Shown one piece after another: positions 35,695-45,306 of a stretch of DNA of 64,000 nucleotides. The DNA comes from Bradyrhizobium sp. ORS 278. Lineage in GTDB: Bacteria > Pseudomonadota > Alphaproteobacteria > Rhizobiales > Xanthobacteraceae. The notes under the pieces were generated by a model that had not been told where the DNA came from, did not search any database, and worked only from the letters and a program-made list of their open reading frames with translations. A program made the position numbers and the translations under genes. Within the stretch, counting starts at the first letter, position 1, and every line of letters starts with the position of its first letter. The stretch is taken from assembly GCF_000026145.1 (NCBI RefSeq), contig NC_009445.1, forward strand, positions 5,548,501 through 5,612,500. The letters run 5' to 3'.

Positions 35695-36615
35695 ATGAGT
35701 GCTCCAGTTCAGAATGATCCGGACAGGCCGGCGCCGCCTTGGGCCAGCGCGGAGCTTCGCAAATACGCGCCGCGCCGCCGTCAGCCTGATGCTAGCCCGG
35801 CGCCTTACGATCTGCCTCAGGACGCCGGTTCCCTGCCGCACCATCTCGTGGCACGGAAAAACTTGCTGCCAGTGCGCCAGCCAGCGATCAATCTGGACGA
35901 CGAAGAGGTGCGTCGCGCCTGGAGCGCGAAGCTCGATCCCGTCGTGATGCCGCTGCCGCCTGAGGACATGGACAAGGCGTCGCCGCTCGGCCTCGTGATC
36001 AAGATCAGCGCGGCCGTCGGCATCGCAGCGTCCATCGCGCTGATGGTCGCCAATATGGTCGCAGTCGACGGGAGCGGGACCGCGGCGGCCGGCAAAGGCC
36101 CGATGATGCCCTCCACCGTGCTGGAGAGTCTCGCCCAGATCGACCCGGCGGAGGCCAAGGTCGCGCAGGATGATCCGCCGCAGACGGTCGCATCGCTCGC
36201 GACACCCAGCACGACCGAGGCGGCGACGCGTAGCTGGCCGGCGGCACCCCAATCGCCTCCATCCATGACCGCCGCGCCGCCGGCAGCTTCGAGCCAGCCG
36301 TCGCCGCCGCCCGTCGCGACATCTCGTCCGACAATCCCGCTGCCCCGCGACGAAGTCGATTCGCTGATGAAGCGCGGACGCGACCTGCTCGCCGCCGGCG
36401 ATGTTGCGAGCGCCCGCCTGATCCTGACAAGGCTGTCCGATGCGGGCATCGCCGACGCATCGCTTCTGCTCGCACGCACCTACGACCCGAACGAGCTGAC
36501 GAAGTCGCGTCTCCTCGGGGCCGTCCCCGACGCGGCCAGGGCGCGCACCTGGTATCTCAGGGCCGCAGAGCAGGGATCGCCGGAAGCCAACCGCCGGATC
36601 TCCGCGGCGCGCTGA
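35695..36615 (+). CDS. Membrane-anchored Pro-rich protein with C-terminal Sel1/TPR-like repeats
   Basis: A 306-residue protein. Residues ~1-95 are a polar, Pro-rich cytoplasmic segment. Residues ~98-120 (LGLVIKISAAVGIAASIALMVANMV) form a single transmembrane helix. Residues ~170-225 are a Pro/Ala/Ser linker. The last ~75 residues form helical repeats (MKRGRDLLAAGDVASARLILTRLSDAGIADASLLLARTYD, then ARTWYLRAAEQGSPEANRRI) of the Sel1/TPR kind. Start at ATG, six bases from GGAGG. Function unknown; a periplasmic scaffold role is possible. Confidence 0.65.
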   Translation: MSAPVQNDPDRPAPPWASAELRKYAPRRRQPDASPAPYDLPQDAGSLPHHLVARKNLLPVRQPAINLDDEEVRRAWSAKLDPVVMPLPPEDMDKASPLGLVIKISAAVGIAASIALMVANMVAVDGSGTAAAGKGPMMPSTVLESLAQIDPAEAKVAQDDPPQTVASLATPSTTEAATRSWPAAPQSPPSMTAAPPAASSQPSPPPVATSRPTIPLPRDEVDSLMKRGRDLLAAGDVASARLILTRLSDAGIADASLLLARTYDPNELTKSRLLGAVPDAARARTWYLRAAEQGSPEANRRISAAR

Positions 36616-36717
36616 CGACGTCAGATCTCAGCTTCTCAGACGCGATCCGGACCGCCTGGCAACAAGGGCGGCAGCGATCCCCTGCGCTCAAAAGCCGGAC
36701 CATCGACGGGAGGATTC

Positions 36718-39072
36718 ATGATGCAGGGCATCGACACTGCGATTCGTGCCGACGTGACGGCCCCGTGCAGTTCAGGTTTGCCGCGCCCGGCACGGCCGGT
36801 GAGCCGTGCGGAGATGACCGGAAAGGCAGCCTGTCTCGCGCTCGCATTCGCAATTCCGCTGCAGGTCGCCCAGCCCCGTCCAGCCGCAGCCGCCGGTAAT
36901 GAAATCCGCATCGGCAACACCATGCCCTATAGCGGCCCGGCGCTCGCCTACGGCGTCATCGGCAAGGCGATCACGGCCTATTTCAACAAGGTCAACGCCG
37001 AAGGCGGCATCGACGGCCGCCGCATCAGTTTCATTTCTTATGACGACGGCTACAATCCGCAGAAGACGGTCGAGATGACTCGCAAGCTCGTCGAGGAGGA
37101 CAATGTCCTGCTGATGTTTGCCAGCCTGGGCACCGCCACGAGCCTCGCCGTCCGTCCCTATCTGAACGCCAACAAGATTCCGCAGCTCTTCGTCGCTTCC
37201 GGCTCCTCGCAATGGGATCAGTCGCAGGACTTTCCCTGGACCATGGGCTTTCAGCCGAGCTACCAGACCGAGGCGCACATCTTCGCGCAATATCTGCTCG
37301 AGACGCATTCACGCGGCAAGATCGCGATCCTCTATCAAGATGATGATTTCGGCAAGGACTACATCAAGGGCCTGAAGGATGCTCTCGGCGGCAAGATTCC
37401 GGTGGTCGCCGAGGCCGGCTACAAGGTCACCGATGCAAACGTCAACCAGCAGATCGCGACCTTGAAGGCCTCGGGCGCCGACATCCTGCTCGACGTCACC
37501 ACCCCGAAATTCGCGATCATGGCAATCCGGCGAGTCGCCGAGATCGGCTGGCATCCGGACCATCTCCTCACCTCGGTGTCGGATTCGACCTCCGCGGTGA
37601 TGCTGGCCGCCGGCGCGCAGAATTCGGAAGGCATCCTGTCCGCCAACTACTTCACCGATGAGGACGACACGGCGACGACCGACGATCCGGCCCACCGCGA
37701 ATGGGCGTCGTTCATGGACCGCTACCTGCCTCAGGTCTCGCGCAGCAACGGACTTGCGATCTACGGCTATATCGTCGCCGAGACGATGGTGGCCGTGCTG
37801 AAGCAATGCGGCGACGATCTGTCGCGCGAGAACATCATCAGGCAGGCATCGTCCCTCAAGGGCCTCCAGGTGCCGATGCTGCTGCCGGGCATCACGATCA
37901 ACACCAGCGTCCACGATCACGCGCCGCTGGAGCAGATGCAGATGATGCAGTTCATCGGCGGCAAATGGCAGCGCTTCGGTCCGGTCCGCAGCGGCATCGA
38001 CCCAGGTACCGTCAGCGAGTCCTTCAAGACGATCTTCCGCTACGGCACCGCGAAGAAGGATCTCGCCAATCAGTTGAACGCGAACACCGTGACGCTGATG
38101 ACCGGATCGTTCGGCAGCACCTATGCCAACATGGGCGCGGATCTCGCTTCGGTCCTCGACAAGGGCGCCGAACTGCGGGTCCTGCCGGTGATCGGTCGCG
38201 GCTCGGTGCAGTCGGTGGCCGACATCCTGCTCCTGCGCGGCGTCGATGCGGGCGTCATCCGCAAGGACACCCTCGCCTTCCTCGAACGGAAGGACTTCGC
38301 CAACAACGTCCGCGAGCAGCTGGTCTATGTCGCCAAGCTGTTCAACGAGGAAATGCACGTGGTGGCGCCGAGATCGATCACCAGCTTGAGCGAGCTCGAC
38401 GGCAAGACGATCGCCGTCGACCTTCCCGATGGCGGCACCTTCGTCACCTCGATCAACGTGTTCGAGCGTCTGGGGATCAGGCCGCATCTGCTCTACATCG
38501 AGCCGCGGCTCGCGGTCGACATGCTGCGCCGGGGCGACATCGACGCGATTATCGCCGTCGAGGGCAAGCCGCTGCAATGGCTGAGCCAGATCAGGGATCC
38601 GAACCTGCATCTCGTGCCGGTCGAGTACGACAAGGCGCTCCGCGAGGACTATCTGCCGGCGCAGCTGTCAGCCGAGGACTATCCGAACCTCGTCAGCGCC
38701 GGCACCCCGGTGAACACGATCGCCGCCGAGGCGCTGCTGGCGTCGTATAATTGGCAGGCCGGCAGCGATCGCCACCGCCGGCTGTCGCTGCTGGTCGAAG
38801 CGCTGTTCAACAACCTTCAGACGCTGCAGCGGCCGCCGTTTCATCCGAAATGGCTGGAGGTCGCGCCGCTGGCGCCGATCGCCGGCTGGACCCGGTTCAA
38901 GACGGCGCAGGACTGGCTCGATCGCAATATGCCGGCAGCCCAGGTGGTGGGCGCCAATGCCCAGGCCAGCGACCTCCCGCCGAACGCGGCGAACGACCCG
39001 AAACTGTTTCGCGAGTTCCTGGAGTGGCGGGCCAACCGCCAGAAGCGGCCGGCCGCCCGGCCGCCGCAATGA
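36718..39072 (+). CDS. Fusion of a LivK-type and a TAXI-type solute-binding protein
   Basis: A 784-residue exported protein with two periplasmic binding modules. After a signal-like region (residues ~34-60), residues ~61-435 are a type I (branched-chain amino acid, LivK-like) domain: IRIGNTMPYSGPALAYG, EGGIDGRRISFISYDDGYNPQKTVEMTRKLVEEDNVLLMF, IAILYQDDDFGKDY. Residues ~448-735 are a TAXI-TRAP-like type II domain: TVTLMTGSFGSTYANMGADLASVLD, LDGKTIAVDLPDGGTFVTSINVFERLGI, VDMLRRGDIDAIIAVEGKP. No permease or ATPase gene is adjacent. Ligands are unknown; it might be a sensor-type or dual-ligand carrier. GGGAGG precedes two tandem ATGs (36718, 36721). Confidence 0.8.
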   Translation: MMQGIDTAIRADVTAPCSSGLPRPARPVSRAEMTGKAACLALAFAIPLQVAQPRPAAAAGNEIRIGNTMPYSGPALAYGVIGKAITAYFNKVNAEGGIDGRRISFISYDDGYNPQKTVEMTRKLVEEDNVLLMFASLGTATSLAVRPYLNANKIPQLFVASGSSQWDQSQDFPWTMGFQPSYQTEAHIFAQYLLETHSRGKIAILYQDDDFGKDYIKGLKDALGGKIPVVAEAGYKVTDANVNQQIATLKASGADILLDVTTPKFAIMAIRRVAEIGWHPDHLLTSVSDSTSAVMLAAGAQNSEGILSANYFTDEDDTATTDDPAHREWASFMDRYLPQVSRSNGLAIYGYIVAETMVAVLKQCGDDLSRENIIRQASSLKGLQVPMLLPGITINTSVHDHAPLEQMQMMQFIGGKWQRFGPVRSGIDPGTVSESFKTIFRYGTAKKDLANQLNANTVTLMTGSFGSTYANMGADLASVLDKGAELRVLPVIGRGSVQSVADILLLRGVDAGVIRKDTLAFLERKDFANNVREQLVYVAKLFNEEMHVVAPRSITSLSELDGKTIAVDLPDGGTFVTSINVFERLGIRPHLLYIEPRLAVDMLRRGDIDAIIAVEGKPLQWLSQIRDPNLHLVPVEYDKALREDYLPAQLSAEDYPNLVSAGTPVNTIAAEALLASYNWQAGSDRHRRLSLLVEALFNNLQTLQRPPFHPKWLEVAPLAPIAGWTRFKTAQDWLDRNMPAAQVVGANAQASDLPPNAANDPKLFREFLEWRANRQKRPAARPPQ

Positions 39073-39085
39073 TCGATGCAAAGCG

Positions 39086-39946
39086 TCAGGCCGCTGCCCT
39101 GGTGATCCTGACCTGCACGTCGCAGGGACGCGCGAGATAAGGCGCGGAGGTGACGAGCACATCGGCGCCAGCCTCGGCATAGGCCGCGGCGTTCCGCGCA
39201 TTGACGCCGCCCGCGGCCGCAACGATCGGCCGGACCGGCAAGGTGGCCAGCGTCCTCACGCGTTGAACCAGTGCCGCGATGTCGGCAGGCGGAAATTTTT
39301 CAGCTTGGATGACGTCGAAGCCGGCGGCAGCAGCCGCCACGGCGTGCTCGATGGTCGTGACCTCGATGACGAGACGCTTTTCCGGAGCGGTACGGCGCAA
39401 CCGCTCGGCAATGTCGGCGAGCGGCGTCTCGCCAAGAAACGCCCGATGCTCCGGGAAAACGAGGATGGTCTCGGACAGGCCGAGCCGATGCATCACGGCT
39501 CCACCCGCCTTCACCGCAGCCACGGCGTACTGCTTGGTGCCCGGGACATTCTTGCGCGTGCAGGCCACGGCAATGCCGGGCCTTGCCGCGCGCGCGGCAC
39601 CCACGATGGCGGCGGCCTCCGTGGCGACACCCGACCAGATCTCGATCAGCGTTTGCGCGACCTTCCAGCTGCGCAGCAGGCCGGCGGCGCCCCCTCGCGC
39701 CCGCAGGATCGGCGCGCCCTTCTCGAGTGCCGCACCGCTGGCTGCAAGCTGTTCGACACGGCCACCGGCCAGCTCGATCAGCGCGGCGGCGTCCTCTGCG
39801 AGCGCCAGCACCATCCGGTCGCGCGCGACGAACAACATCTCCGCAGGCTCGGCGCCGATTCCGAGCACCTCCGTGGTCAGGTCGCCATAGGGCACATCGT
39901 CCCGGAGCAGCGCTTCCAGATCATGGTGCGTCACGGTGGTCGGCAC
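39086..39946 (-). CDS. modD: ModD-type quinolinate phosphoribosyltransferase homologue
   Basis: A 286-residue NadC-fold protein of the ModD group found with molybdenum transport and nitrogenase genes. Motifs include LLRDDVPYGDLTTEVLG, CTRKNVPGTKQYAVAAVKAGGAVMHRLGLSETILVF and VIQAEKFPP. The exact reaction of ModD is not settled. I start at the GTG giving VPTTVTHHDLE, which has AGGAG nine bases upstream; upstream residues of the longer frame run through the palindromic promoter region. Confidence 0.82.
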   Translation of the reverse strand: MPTTVTHHDLEALLRDDVPYGDLTTEVLGIGAEPAEMLFVARDRMVLALAEDAAALIELAGGRVEQLAASGAALEKGAPILRARGGAAGLLRSWKVAQTLIEIWSGVATEAAAIVGAARAARPGIAVACTRKNVPGTKQYAVAAVKAGGAVMHRLGLSETILVFPEHRAFLGETPLADIAERLRRTAPEKRLVIEVTTIEHAVAAAAAGFDVIQAEKFPPADIAALVQRVRTLATLPVRPIVAAAGGVNARNAAAYAEAGADVLVTSAPYLARPCDVQVRITRAAA

Positions 39947-39981
39947 GTGCGAGATCTCCTGTTGGTAGGCAGGCCTTATTC

Positions 39982-39996
39982 CCGATATATATACGG
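39982..39996. promoter_or_regulatory. TATA-rich palindrome between modD and the DUF2478 gene
   Basis: CCGATATATATACGG is palindromic apart from the central base pairs and sits between divergent genes 35 and 82 bp away. It resembles the TATA-rich sites bound by ModE-type molybdate regulators; no regulator gene is in the window. Confidence 0.5.
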
Positions 39997-40077
39997 CGCC
40001 CTGCACGCTCACGATGGCAGGCCTGACATGAGGTGGACGGGCCGAACGGAAGCATCGCAGTGGCCCGAGGTCGACAC

Positions 40078-40641
40078 ATGACGCCGCATGAATTCGCCGA
40101 GCCGGCCGAGCTCAACCCGCCACGCCTCGCCGCGGTGCTCTATGGACCGGGTGACGACGCCGACACGCTGTTGGATGATTTTGTCCAGGGGCTGCAGCAA
40201 CGCGGGGTGCGCGTCGGCGGAATTGTCCAGCGCAACACAAGGGACGCGATCGGCCGCAAGAGCGGGATGGACGTCATCGACCTCACCAATGGCGACACGA
40301 TCTCGATCTGCCAGGATCTTGGCAGCGGATCGACCGCCTGCAAGCTCGACGCGGCCGGCCTCGCCGAAGCCGGCATGGCCGTTCATCGCGCCATCAAGGC
40401 TCACGCCGACCTCATCGTCATCAATAAATTCTCCAAGCAGGAGGCGTCGGGAAGCGGCCTGCGCGGCGAATTGGCCGACGCGATCACATCGGGAATCCCG
40501 GTGCTGACGGCCGTGCCGCAGAAGTGCATCGCCGACTGGCGGGACTTCGCCGGTGACCTCGGCACATTGCTGCCGCCGTCGCGCTCCGCCATGGACGCAT
40601 GGTGGCTGACGCTGGGCTCCCAGCCCGCGAGCGCCGGCTAA
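40078..40641 (+). CDS. DUF2478 protein associated with molybdenum genes
   Basis: A 187-residue protein starting MTPHEFAEP (GAGG seven bases upstream). The N-terminal LAAVLYGPGDDADTLLDDFVQGLQQRGVRVGGIVQRN has the layout of a nucleotide-binding strand-loop-helix, but without a proper P-loop Lys. Later ICQDLGSGSTACKLDAAGLAEA and DLIVINKFSKQEASGSGLRGEL are family features. Members are found beside molybdenum transport and nitrogenase genes. Function unknown. It is divergent from modD. Confidence 0.75.
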   Translation: MTPHEFAEPAELNPPRLAAVLYGPGDDADTLLDDFVQGLQQRGVRVGGIVQRNTRDAIGRKSGMDVIDLTNGDTISICQDLGSGSTACKLDAAGLAEAGMAVHRAIKAHADLIVINKFSKQEASGSGLRGELADAITSGIPVLTAVPQKCIADWRDFAGDLGTLLPPSRSAMDAWWLTLGSQPASAG

Positions 40642-40671
40642 GCGACGCACACGGTCGCCGTTACCCCAGGG

Positions 40672-40878
40672 CTATTTCCCGATCATCACGTCCGACGACT
40701 TGATCACGGCCGACACGCGATCGCCGACCGCGAGAGCGAGCTCCTCGACCGCCTCGTTGGTGATGGCCGAGAAAACCGTCAGCCCGGGGGCGAGCTCGAC
40801 CTTGACATGGGCCGTCGTCGCTCCCTTGGAGACCGAGATCACCGTTCCCGGCAAGACGTTCCGCGCGCTCAGCTTCAC
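40672..40878 (-). CDS. mop: Mop-type molybdate/molybdopterin-binding protein (TOBE domain)
   Basis: A 68-residue single TOBE-domain protein, the usual Mop length, that stores or buffers molybdate. It begins at the GTG giving VKLSARNVLPGTVISVSKG (AGGAGG nine bases upstream). ELAPGLTVFSAITNEAVEELALAVGDRVSAVIKSSDVMI completes the domain. A palindromic site lies 76 bp upstream. A longer TTG-initiated frame is rejected. Confidence 0.88.
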   Translation of the reverse strand: MKLSARNVLPGTVISVSKGATTAHVKVELAPGLTVFSAITNEAVEELALAVGDRVSAVIKSSDVMIGK

Positions 40879-40953
40879 TGACCTGCTCCTCCTCTTCGGC
40901 AGCAACCCTGCTGCAGTCCGATGAAAGCAGAGAGAACACCCGTGTTCAATGAC

Positions 40954-40973
40954 CTATATCAAGAATGATATAG
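40954..40973. promoter_or_regulatory. Perfect palindrome upstream of mop
   Basis: CTATATCA-AGAA-TGATATAG, 8-bp perfect arms. Its TATAT content resembles the palindrome before modD and ModE-type sites, suggesting molybdate-dependent control of mop. Confidence 0.55.
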
Positions 40974-41031
40974 CATCGGATGGTCCGCGGCGCATTTCGC
41001 GGGACATGCGCCGCCCTGCCTGCCTCGGCGC

Positions 41032-41328
41032 TCAGCCGAACTTGAACAGCACGCCGTAGCCGCCGCGAGGATAGCTCCATTCGATGTCGCCGCTGCCTTC
41101 GCCGATCACCCGGCAGGTGCCGCATTCGATGCAGCCGTCGACGGTGATCTCGACCTGGCCGGAGTCGTTGAGCTCGTAGCAGCGCGCGGGACACGCCTTG
41201 AGCAGCGCCTTCAGCTGCGGGCTCGGCGTGGTGTGCGGACGGACCTTGATATGGGCCCGGCCGGGATCGACCTGGTAGCGATTGTAGAACAGTTTGTCTT
41301 CGACCCTGACTGCAACGTCCGTGCTCAT
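41032..41328 (-). CDS. fixX: Ferredoxin-like protein FixX
   Basis: A 98-residue ferredoxin-like subunit of the FixABCX electron-bifurcating complex, feeding electrons to nitrogenase. The cysteines lie in CPARCYE and CIECGTC, the usual single-cluster FixX pattern. The C-terminus [15 protein letters not shown] is family-typical. Last gene of fixABCX. Confidence 0.95.
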   Translation of the reverse strand: MSTDVAVRVEDKLFYNRYQVDPGRAHIKVRPHTTPSPQLKALLKACPARCYELNDSGQVEITVDGCIECGTCRVIGEGSGDIEWSYPRGGYGVLFKFG

Positions 41329-41369
41329 CTCTGATCTCCCTCGCTTCGATTGCTTAGTTCATTCACCGA

Positions 41370-42677
41370 TTAGCGCCACGCCCGGGCGAACTTGAAGGCA
41401 TCGCCGAACAGGCCCGTCCACGACCTCGCACTCACGAAGGACCGCAGCATGCTGCTCTCCTTCTCCTTCTTCGGCGTGCCGTCCACGCGCACGAAGTTCT
41501 GCATCGCCTTGGAGACCAGCTGCGGATAGGTGAGGAAGAAGTTCTGCGACTGGTTGTGCAGCAGCGCCGGCATGTCCTTGTACTTCTTCAGATCCTTGAT
41601 GACGAAGGACTCTTCCAGCATCTTCTTGTAGAGCGCGAGGTTCTCCTTGGTCATCGGATCGCGGCGCGACTTGACCTGGAAGATCGCCTCGGCGGCGATG
41701 CGCCCTGAGGTCATGGCGAGGTTGGAGCCTTCGCGGTGGATCGCGTTGTTGAGCTGGGCGGCGTCGCCGACCACGACCCAGCCGTCGCCGCAGAGCTGCG
41801 GGATCGCGTTGTAGCCGCCCTCAGGAATCAGATGCGCCGAGTACTCCTTCACCTCGGAGCCCTCGATCAGCGGCGCGACCGACGGATGCTGCTTGAAGCG
41901 CTCCAGCAATCCATAAGGCGTCTCGCCGGTCTTCTGGAAGTCGGACACGAGGCAGCCGATACCAAGCGAGATGCACTCCTTGTTGGAGTAGATGAAGCCC
42001 ATGCCGGTCATGCCGCGGGAGATCGTCCCTGCGGCCTCGATGACCGCGCCCTCGTCGCCCTTGAGGTTGAAGCGGGCCTCGATGGTCTCGCGCGGCAGGA
42101 AGTGCATCTCCTTGACCGCGAGCGCGACGTTCTCCGGCTTCGGCCGCTCGCGCAAGCCGGCGCGTGTACCGAGCAGGCCGTTGACGCCCTCGGCCAGCAC
42201 GACCACGTCGGCATGGATCTCACCGTCGCGGCGGTCGGTCTTGACGCCGATCACCTTGCCATAGGCGTCCTGCGCCAGCTCCGTCACCGTGGTCTCGCAC
42301 AGCACGGTGGCGCCGGCTTCCTTGACCTTGGACGAGAACCATTTGTCGAACTGGGCGCGGATGATGGTGTAGCGGTTCGGCTTCTCCTCGTTGAAGTCGT
42401 CCGACTTGTAGTGCAGGCCGACATGGGACTTGTCGTCGAGCATCCAGAAGCGCTGCTCGACGAGGTGCCGCTCCAGCGGCGCTTCCTCGCGGAAATCCGG
42501 GATCAGCTTCTCGAGCATGTCGGCATAGAGAATGGCGCCCTGCACGTTCTTCGAGCCGGAATACTCGCCGCGCTCGAGCTGCAAGACCTTCATGCCGCGC
42601 TGGGCCATGGTCAGCGCAGCCGCATTGCCGGCCATGCCGGCGCCCACGACGATCGCGTCGAAACGTTCCTCGATCAT
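41370..42677 (-). CDS. fixC: Flavoprotein-ubiquinone oxidoreductase FixC
   Basis: A 435-residue FAD protein related to ETF:quinone oxidoreductase; in the Fix complex it receives the high-potential electron and reduces quinone. The dinucleotide-binding motif is [28 protein letters not shown]. The substrate/FAD region is [37 protein letters not shown]. It lies between fixB and fixX. Confidence 0.95.
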   Translation of the reverse strand: MIEERFDAIVVGAGMAGNAAALTMAQRGMKVLQLERGEYSGSKNVQGAILYADMLEKLIPDFREEAPLERHLVEQRFWMLDDKSHVGLHYKSDDFNEEKPNRYTIIRAQFDKWFSSKVKEAGATVLCETTVTELAQDAYGKVIGVKTDRRDGEIHADVVVLAEGVNGLLGTRAGLRERPKPENVALAVKEMHFLPRETIEARFNLKGDEGAVIEAAGTISRGMTGMGFIYSNKECISLGIGCLVSDFQKTGETPYGLLERFKQHPSVAPLIEGSEVKEYSAHLIPEGGYNAIPQLCGDGWVVVGDAAQLNNAIHREGSNLAMTSGRIAAEAIFQVKSRRDPMTKENLALYKKMLEESFVIKDLKKYKDMPALLHNQSQNFFLTYPQLVSKAMQNFVRVDGTPKKEKESSMLRSFVSARSWTGLFGDAFKFARAWR

Positions 42678-42696
42678 TGCCCTGCTCCTCTGGTGC

Positions 42697-43803
42697 CTAG
42701 CTTGCGATGCGGTCGCGCGAATGCGGCGACAGCCGCGCGCGGAATGCTTCGGTGAGCGCCGGCAGCAGCCGGATCGCGTCGGTGACGATGCCGATATGCG
42801 CGAAATCGAAGATCGGCGCGTTCTTGTCGGTGTTGATGGCGACGATCAGATCGGCGCCCTCGACGCCCACCCGATGCTGGATCGCGCCGGAGATGCCGGC
42901 GGCGATGTACAGCTTCGGACGGATCGTCTTGCCGGTCTGGCCGATCTGGCGGTCCGAAGTCACCCAGCCCTTCTGTACCAGCGGGCGCGAGCAGCCGAAC
43001 TCCGCGCCGAGCACCGCCGCCAGGCCCTTGACGAGCTGGAAGTTCTCGGGCGAGCCCAGTCCGAGCCCACCGGCGACGACGATGTCGGCATAAGCGAGAT
43101 TGGACTTGGCGGAGTCGCGGTCCGGAATGAAGGACAGCACTTTGGTGACGATGTCCTCCTCGACCAGGCCGAGCTTGTGCTCGATGATCCGGGTCGCCGG
43201 CTTCTCGACCCGTTCGGGCATCGGCATCACGCGCGGGCGCACGGTCGCCATCTGCGGCCGGTAGTTCAGCGTGTAGATCGTGCACAGCAGCGAACCGCCG
43301 AAGGTCGGTCGCGTCGCGGCCAGCGAGCCGTCGGCATCGACGTCGAGCTCGGTGCAGTCGGCGGTGAGACCGGTCAGCAAGGTGGTGGCCACCGAGCCGG
43401 CGAGGTCGCGGCCCAGCGTGGTGGCGCCGAGCAGCAGGATCTCCGGCTTGAAGGTGTTGACGGTATCGGTCAGCGCCTTGGTGTAGGCCTCGTTGCGATA
43501 GTCGGTAAGAACCTCGTCGGCCACGATGTAAGCCAGATCGGCACCGTAGCAGAACGACTCGGCGGCGGCATGCTGCACGGCCTCACCGGGCGGTCCGATG
43601 ACCACGGCCGCAAGATCGACCTTCAGCTTGTCGGCGAGCTTGCGGCCGGCGCCCATCAGCTCCCAGGACACGGGATGAACCTGCCCGCGCTCCTGCTCGA
43701 TGAACACCCAGACGTGCTTGTAGGCCTTGAAATGCTCCGGCAGCTCCTTCTTGGTCGCGGCGCGACCGGCTGCGGCGGGCGGTGCTTTGGTGGGTTCGCT
43801 CAT
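42697..43803 (-). CDS. fixB: Electron-transfer flavoprotein alpha subunit FixB
   Basis: A 368-residue ETF-alpha homologue. The C-terminal FAD-binding domain has [31 protein letters not shown] and [20 protein letters not shown]. With FixA it forms the bifurcating ETF of the Fix complex. The N-terminal ~20 residues are an Ala/Lys-rich extension. Confidence 0.95.
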   Translation of the reverse strand: MSEPTKAPPAAAGRAATKKELPEHFKAYKHVWVFIEQERGQVHPVSWELMGAGRKLADKLKVDLAAVVIGPPGEAVQHAAAESFCYGADLAYIVADEVLTDYRNEAYTKALTDTVNTFKPEILLLGATTLGRDLAGSVATTLLTGLTADCTELDVDADGSLAATRPTFGGSLLCTIYTLNYRPQMATVRPRVMPMPERVEKPATRIIEHKLGLVEEDIVTKVLSFIPDRDSAKSNLAYADIVVAGGLGLGSPENFQLVKGLAAVLGAEFGCSRPLVQKGWVTSDRQIGQTGKTIRPKLYIAAGISGAIQHRVGVEGADLIVAINTDKNAPIFDFAHIGIVTDAIRLLPALTEAFRARLSPHSRDRIAS

Positions 43804-43863
43804 GGTCGTCGTCCCGTTGATCCGAAAGAAGCTGGAAGTCTCAACCGTCGTGAGATGGCGAAG

Positions 43864-44709
43864 TCAGTAGCCGTGCGCCGACGAGATCAGCTCGGCCTCG
43901 AGCTTCGGCTGCCGCTTGAACAATTCCTCGATCAGCGCCTCCGCCGGCGGCTTATTGCTGAAATCGACGAAGACCGCCTTTTCGGCGCGCGCCGAAGGTG
44001 CGAACACCCGCTTGACGATCGTGGGCGAGCCCTTCAGGCCGCATTTGGAGATGTCCTCGACGCCGGCGTCCTTGGCGCTCCAGGTCACGATCTGCGCGCG
44101 CGCGGCACGCAGCGCATCCGCCATGCCGCCGCGGCGGATCTCATTGGTCGCCTCGAGCATCGTGACCAGGCACGGCAGCCTGGTCTTGAGCACCTGAACG
44201 CCACCTTCCGAGCGGCGCTCCGCCTCGATGGTGCGCGCGGCCGGATCGACCTCGTTGATCTTGGCCACATAGGTCAGCTGCAGCAGGCCGAGCCGCTTGG
44301 CGATGCCGGGACCGACCTGGGCGGTGTCGCCATCGATCGTCTGCTTGCCGGTGAACACGATATCCGGCGCACCAAAGGTCTCGCTGATCTTGCGGATGGC
44401 GGTCGCGAGCGCATAGGTCGTCGCCAGCGTGTCGGCGCCGGCGAAGAAGCGGTCGGTCAGCAGCACCGCGCGATCGGCGCCGTAGGTCAGCGCGCGGCGC
44501 AGCGAATCCTCGGCGGACGGCGGTCCCATCGTCAGCACGGTCACTTCGCCGCCGAACTTGTCACGCAGCTGCAACGCGGCTTCGAGCGCGAACAGGTCGT
44601 AGGGATTGATGATGGTCGGCACACCCTGGCGCATGATGGTGTTGGTCACCGGGTGGACGCGGATCTGCGCGGAGTCCGGGACCTGCTTGATGCAGACGAC
44701 GATATGCAT
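43864..44709 (-). CDS. fixA: Electron-transfer flavoprotein beta subunit FixA
   Basis: A 281-residue ETF-beta homologue and first gene of fixABCX. Features are MHIVVCIKQVPDSAQIRVHP, NPYDLFALEAALQLRD, GKQTIDGDTAQVGPGIAKRL and the ETF-beta signature region LKTRLPCLVTMLEATNEIRRGG. A sigma-54 promoter (TGGTACG-N4-TTGCT) lies 36-51 bp upstream, so expression is expected under nitrogen-fixing conditions through NifA. Confidence 0.95.
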   Translation of the reverse strand: MHIVVCIKQVPDSAQIRVHPVTNTIMRQGVPTIINPYDLFALEAALQLRDKFGGEVTVLTMGPPSAEDSLRRALTYGADRAVLLTDRFFAGADTLATTYALATAIRKISETFGAPDIVFTGKQTIDGDTAQVGPGIAKRLGLLQLTYVAKINEVDPAARTIEAERRSEGGVQVLKTRLPCLVTMLEATNEIRRGGMADALRAARAQIVTWSAKDAGVEDISKCGLKGSPTIVKRVFAPSARAEKAVFVDFSNKPPAEALIEELFKRQPKLEAELISSAHGY

Positions 44710-44744
44710 GCGATCTCTCCGGTGTGTGTGCCTGCGATGAGGTC

Positions 44745-44760
44745 AGCAATTGTCGTACCA
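44745..44760 (-). promoter_or_regulatory. Sigma-54 promoter of fixABCX
   Basis: Minus strand TGGTACG-ACAA-TTGCT, with GG and GC ten bases apart. I found no exact TGT-N10-ACA in the 200 bp upstream, so the NifA site may be degenerate. Confidence 0.8.
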
Positions 44761-44914
44761 GTTTCGAGCACGATGATTATCATCGTCGATTCAACGCCTT
44801 GCGCCAGGCACCTGAAATTCTGCTTAGAGTTCATGCAGAGGTCCGACACGTCGCAAGCAGCACGCGTCGGGAATACGACAGAACGTCAATTCGCTGCGCT
44901 CGCTCACAAACAAC

Positions 44915-44941
44915 AGCGCCGCCGGCAGGACCGGCGGCGCT
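44915..44941 (-). terminator. Hairpin terminator after nifW
   Basis: AGCGCCGCCGG / CCGGCGGCGCT form a perfect 11-bp stem with a 5-nt loop, followed on the minus strand by GTTGTTTGTG. It is 26 bp beyond the nifW stop. Confidence 0.7.
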
Positions 44942-44967
44942 TGCGGATATCGAGAGGAGTTCGTCTG

Positions 44968-45306
44968 TTACTTCAGCGTCGTCAGCGACACGAACGGTTT
45001 TGGTGCAGGCTTCGGCGGCGCAACGGCTTCCTTGAGCACCTTGAAGACGCGCTGGTCGAGCGGCGTCGACACGAGGAAGTCCTGATAGGCCTGCTCCAGG
45101 AACGATTTGCACCGCGTTGCGATCTCCTCATTGGGAACGTCCGAGAAATCCTCGCTGACGAGGTACTGCCCCATCCGCCTGAGGATGTGCAGACGGCAGA
45201 CGTTCAGCACCTTGGGATCGTAGTCGACGCCGAGCAGCTTGAAGAACTCTTCCGCCGCCGACGTCTGCTTCAGTTGTTCGAGCACATTCGGTGTTGCCGC
45301 ACTCAT
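44968..45306 (-). CDS. nifW: Nitrogenase-stabilizing/protective protein NifW
   Basis: A 112-residue NifW, which associates with the MoFe protein and protects or helps mature it. Family sequence includes [38 protein letters not shown] and [23 protein letters not shown]. It overlaps the cysE stop by four bases and is the last gene of nifV-cysE-nifW. Confidence 0.94.
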   Translation of the reverse strand: MSAATPNVLEQLKQTSAAEEFFKLLGVDYDPKVLNVCRLHILRRMGQYLVSEDFSDVPNEEIATRCKSFLEQAYQDFLVSTPLDQRVFKVLKEAVAPPKPAPKPFVSLTTLK

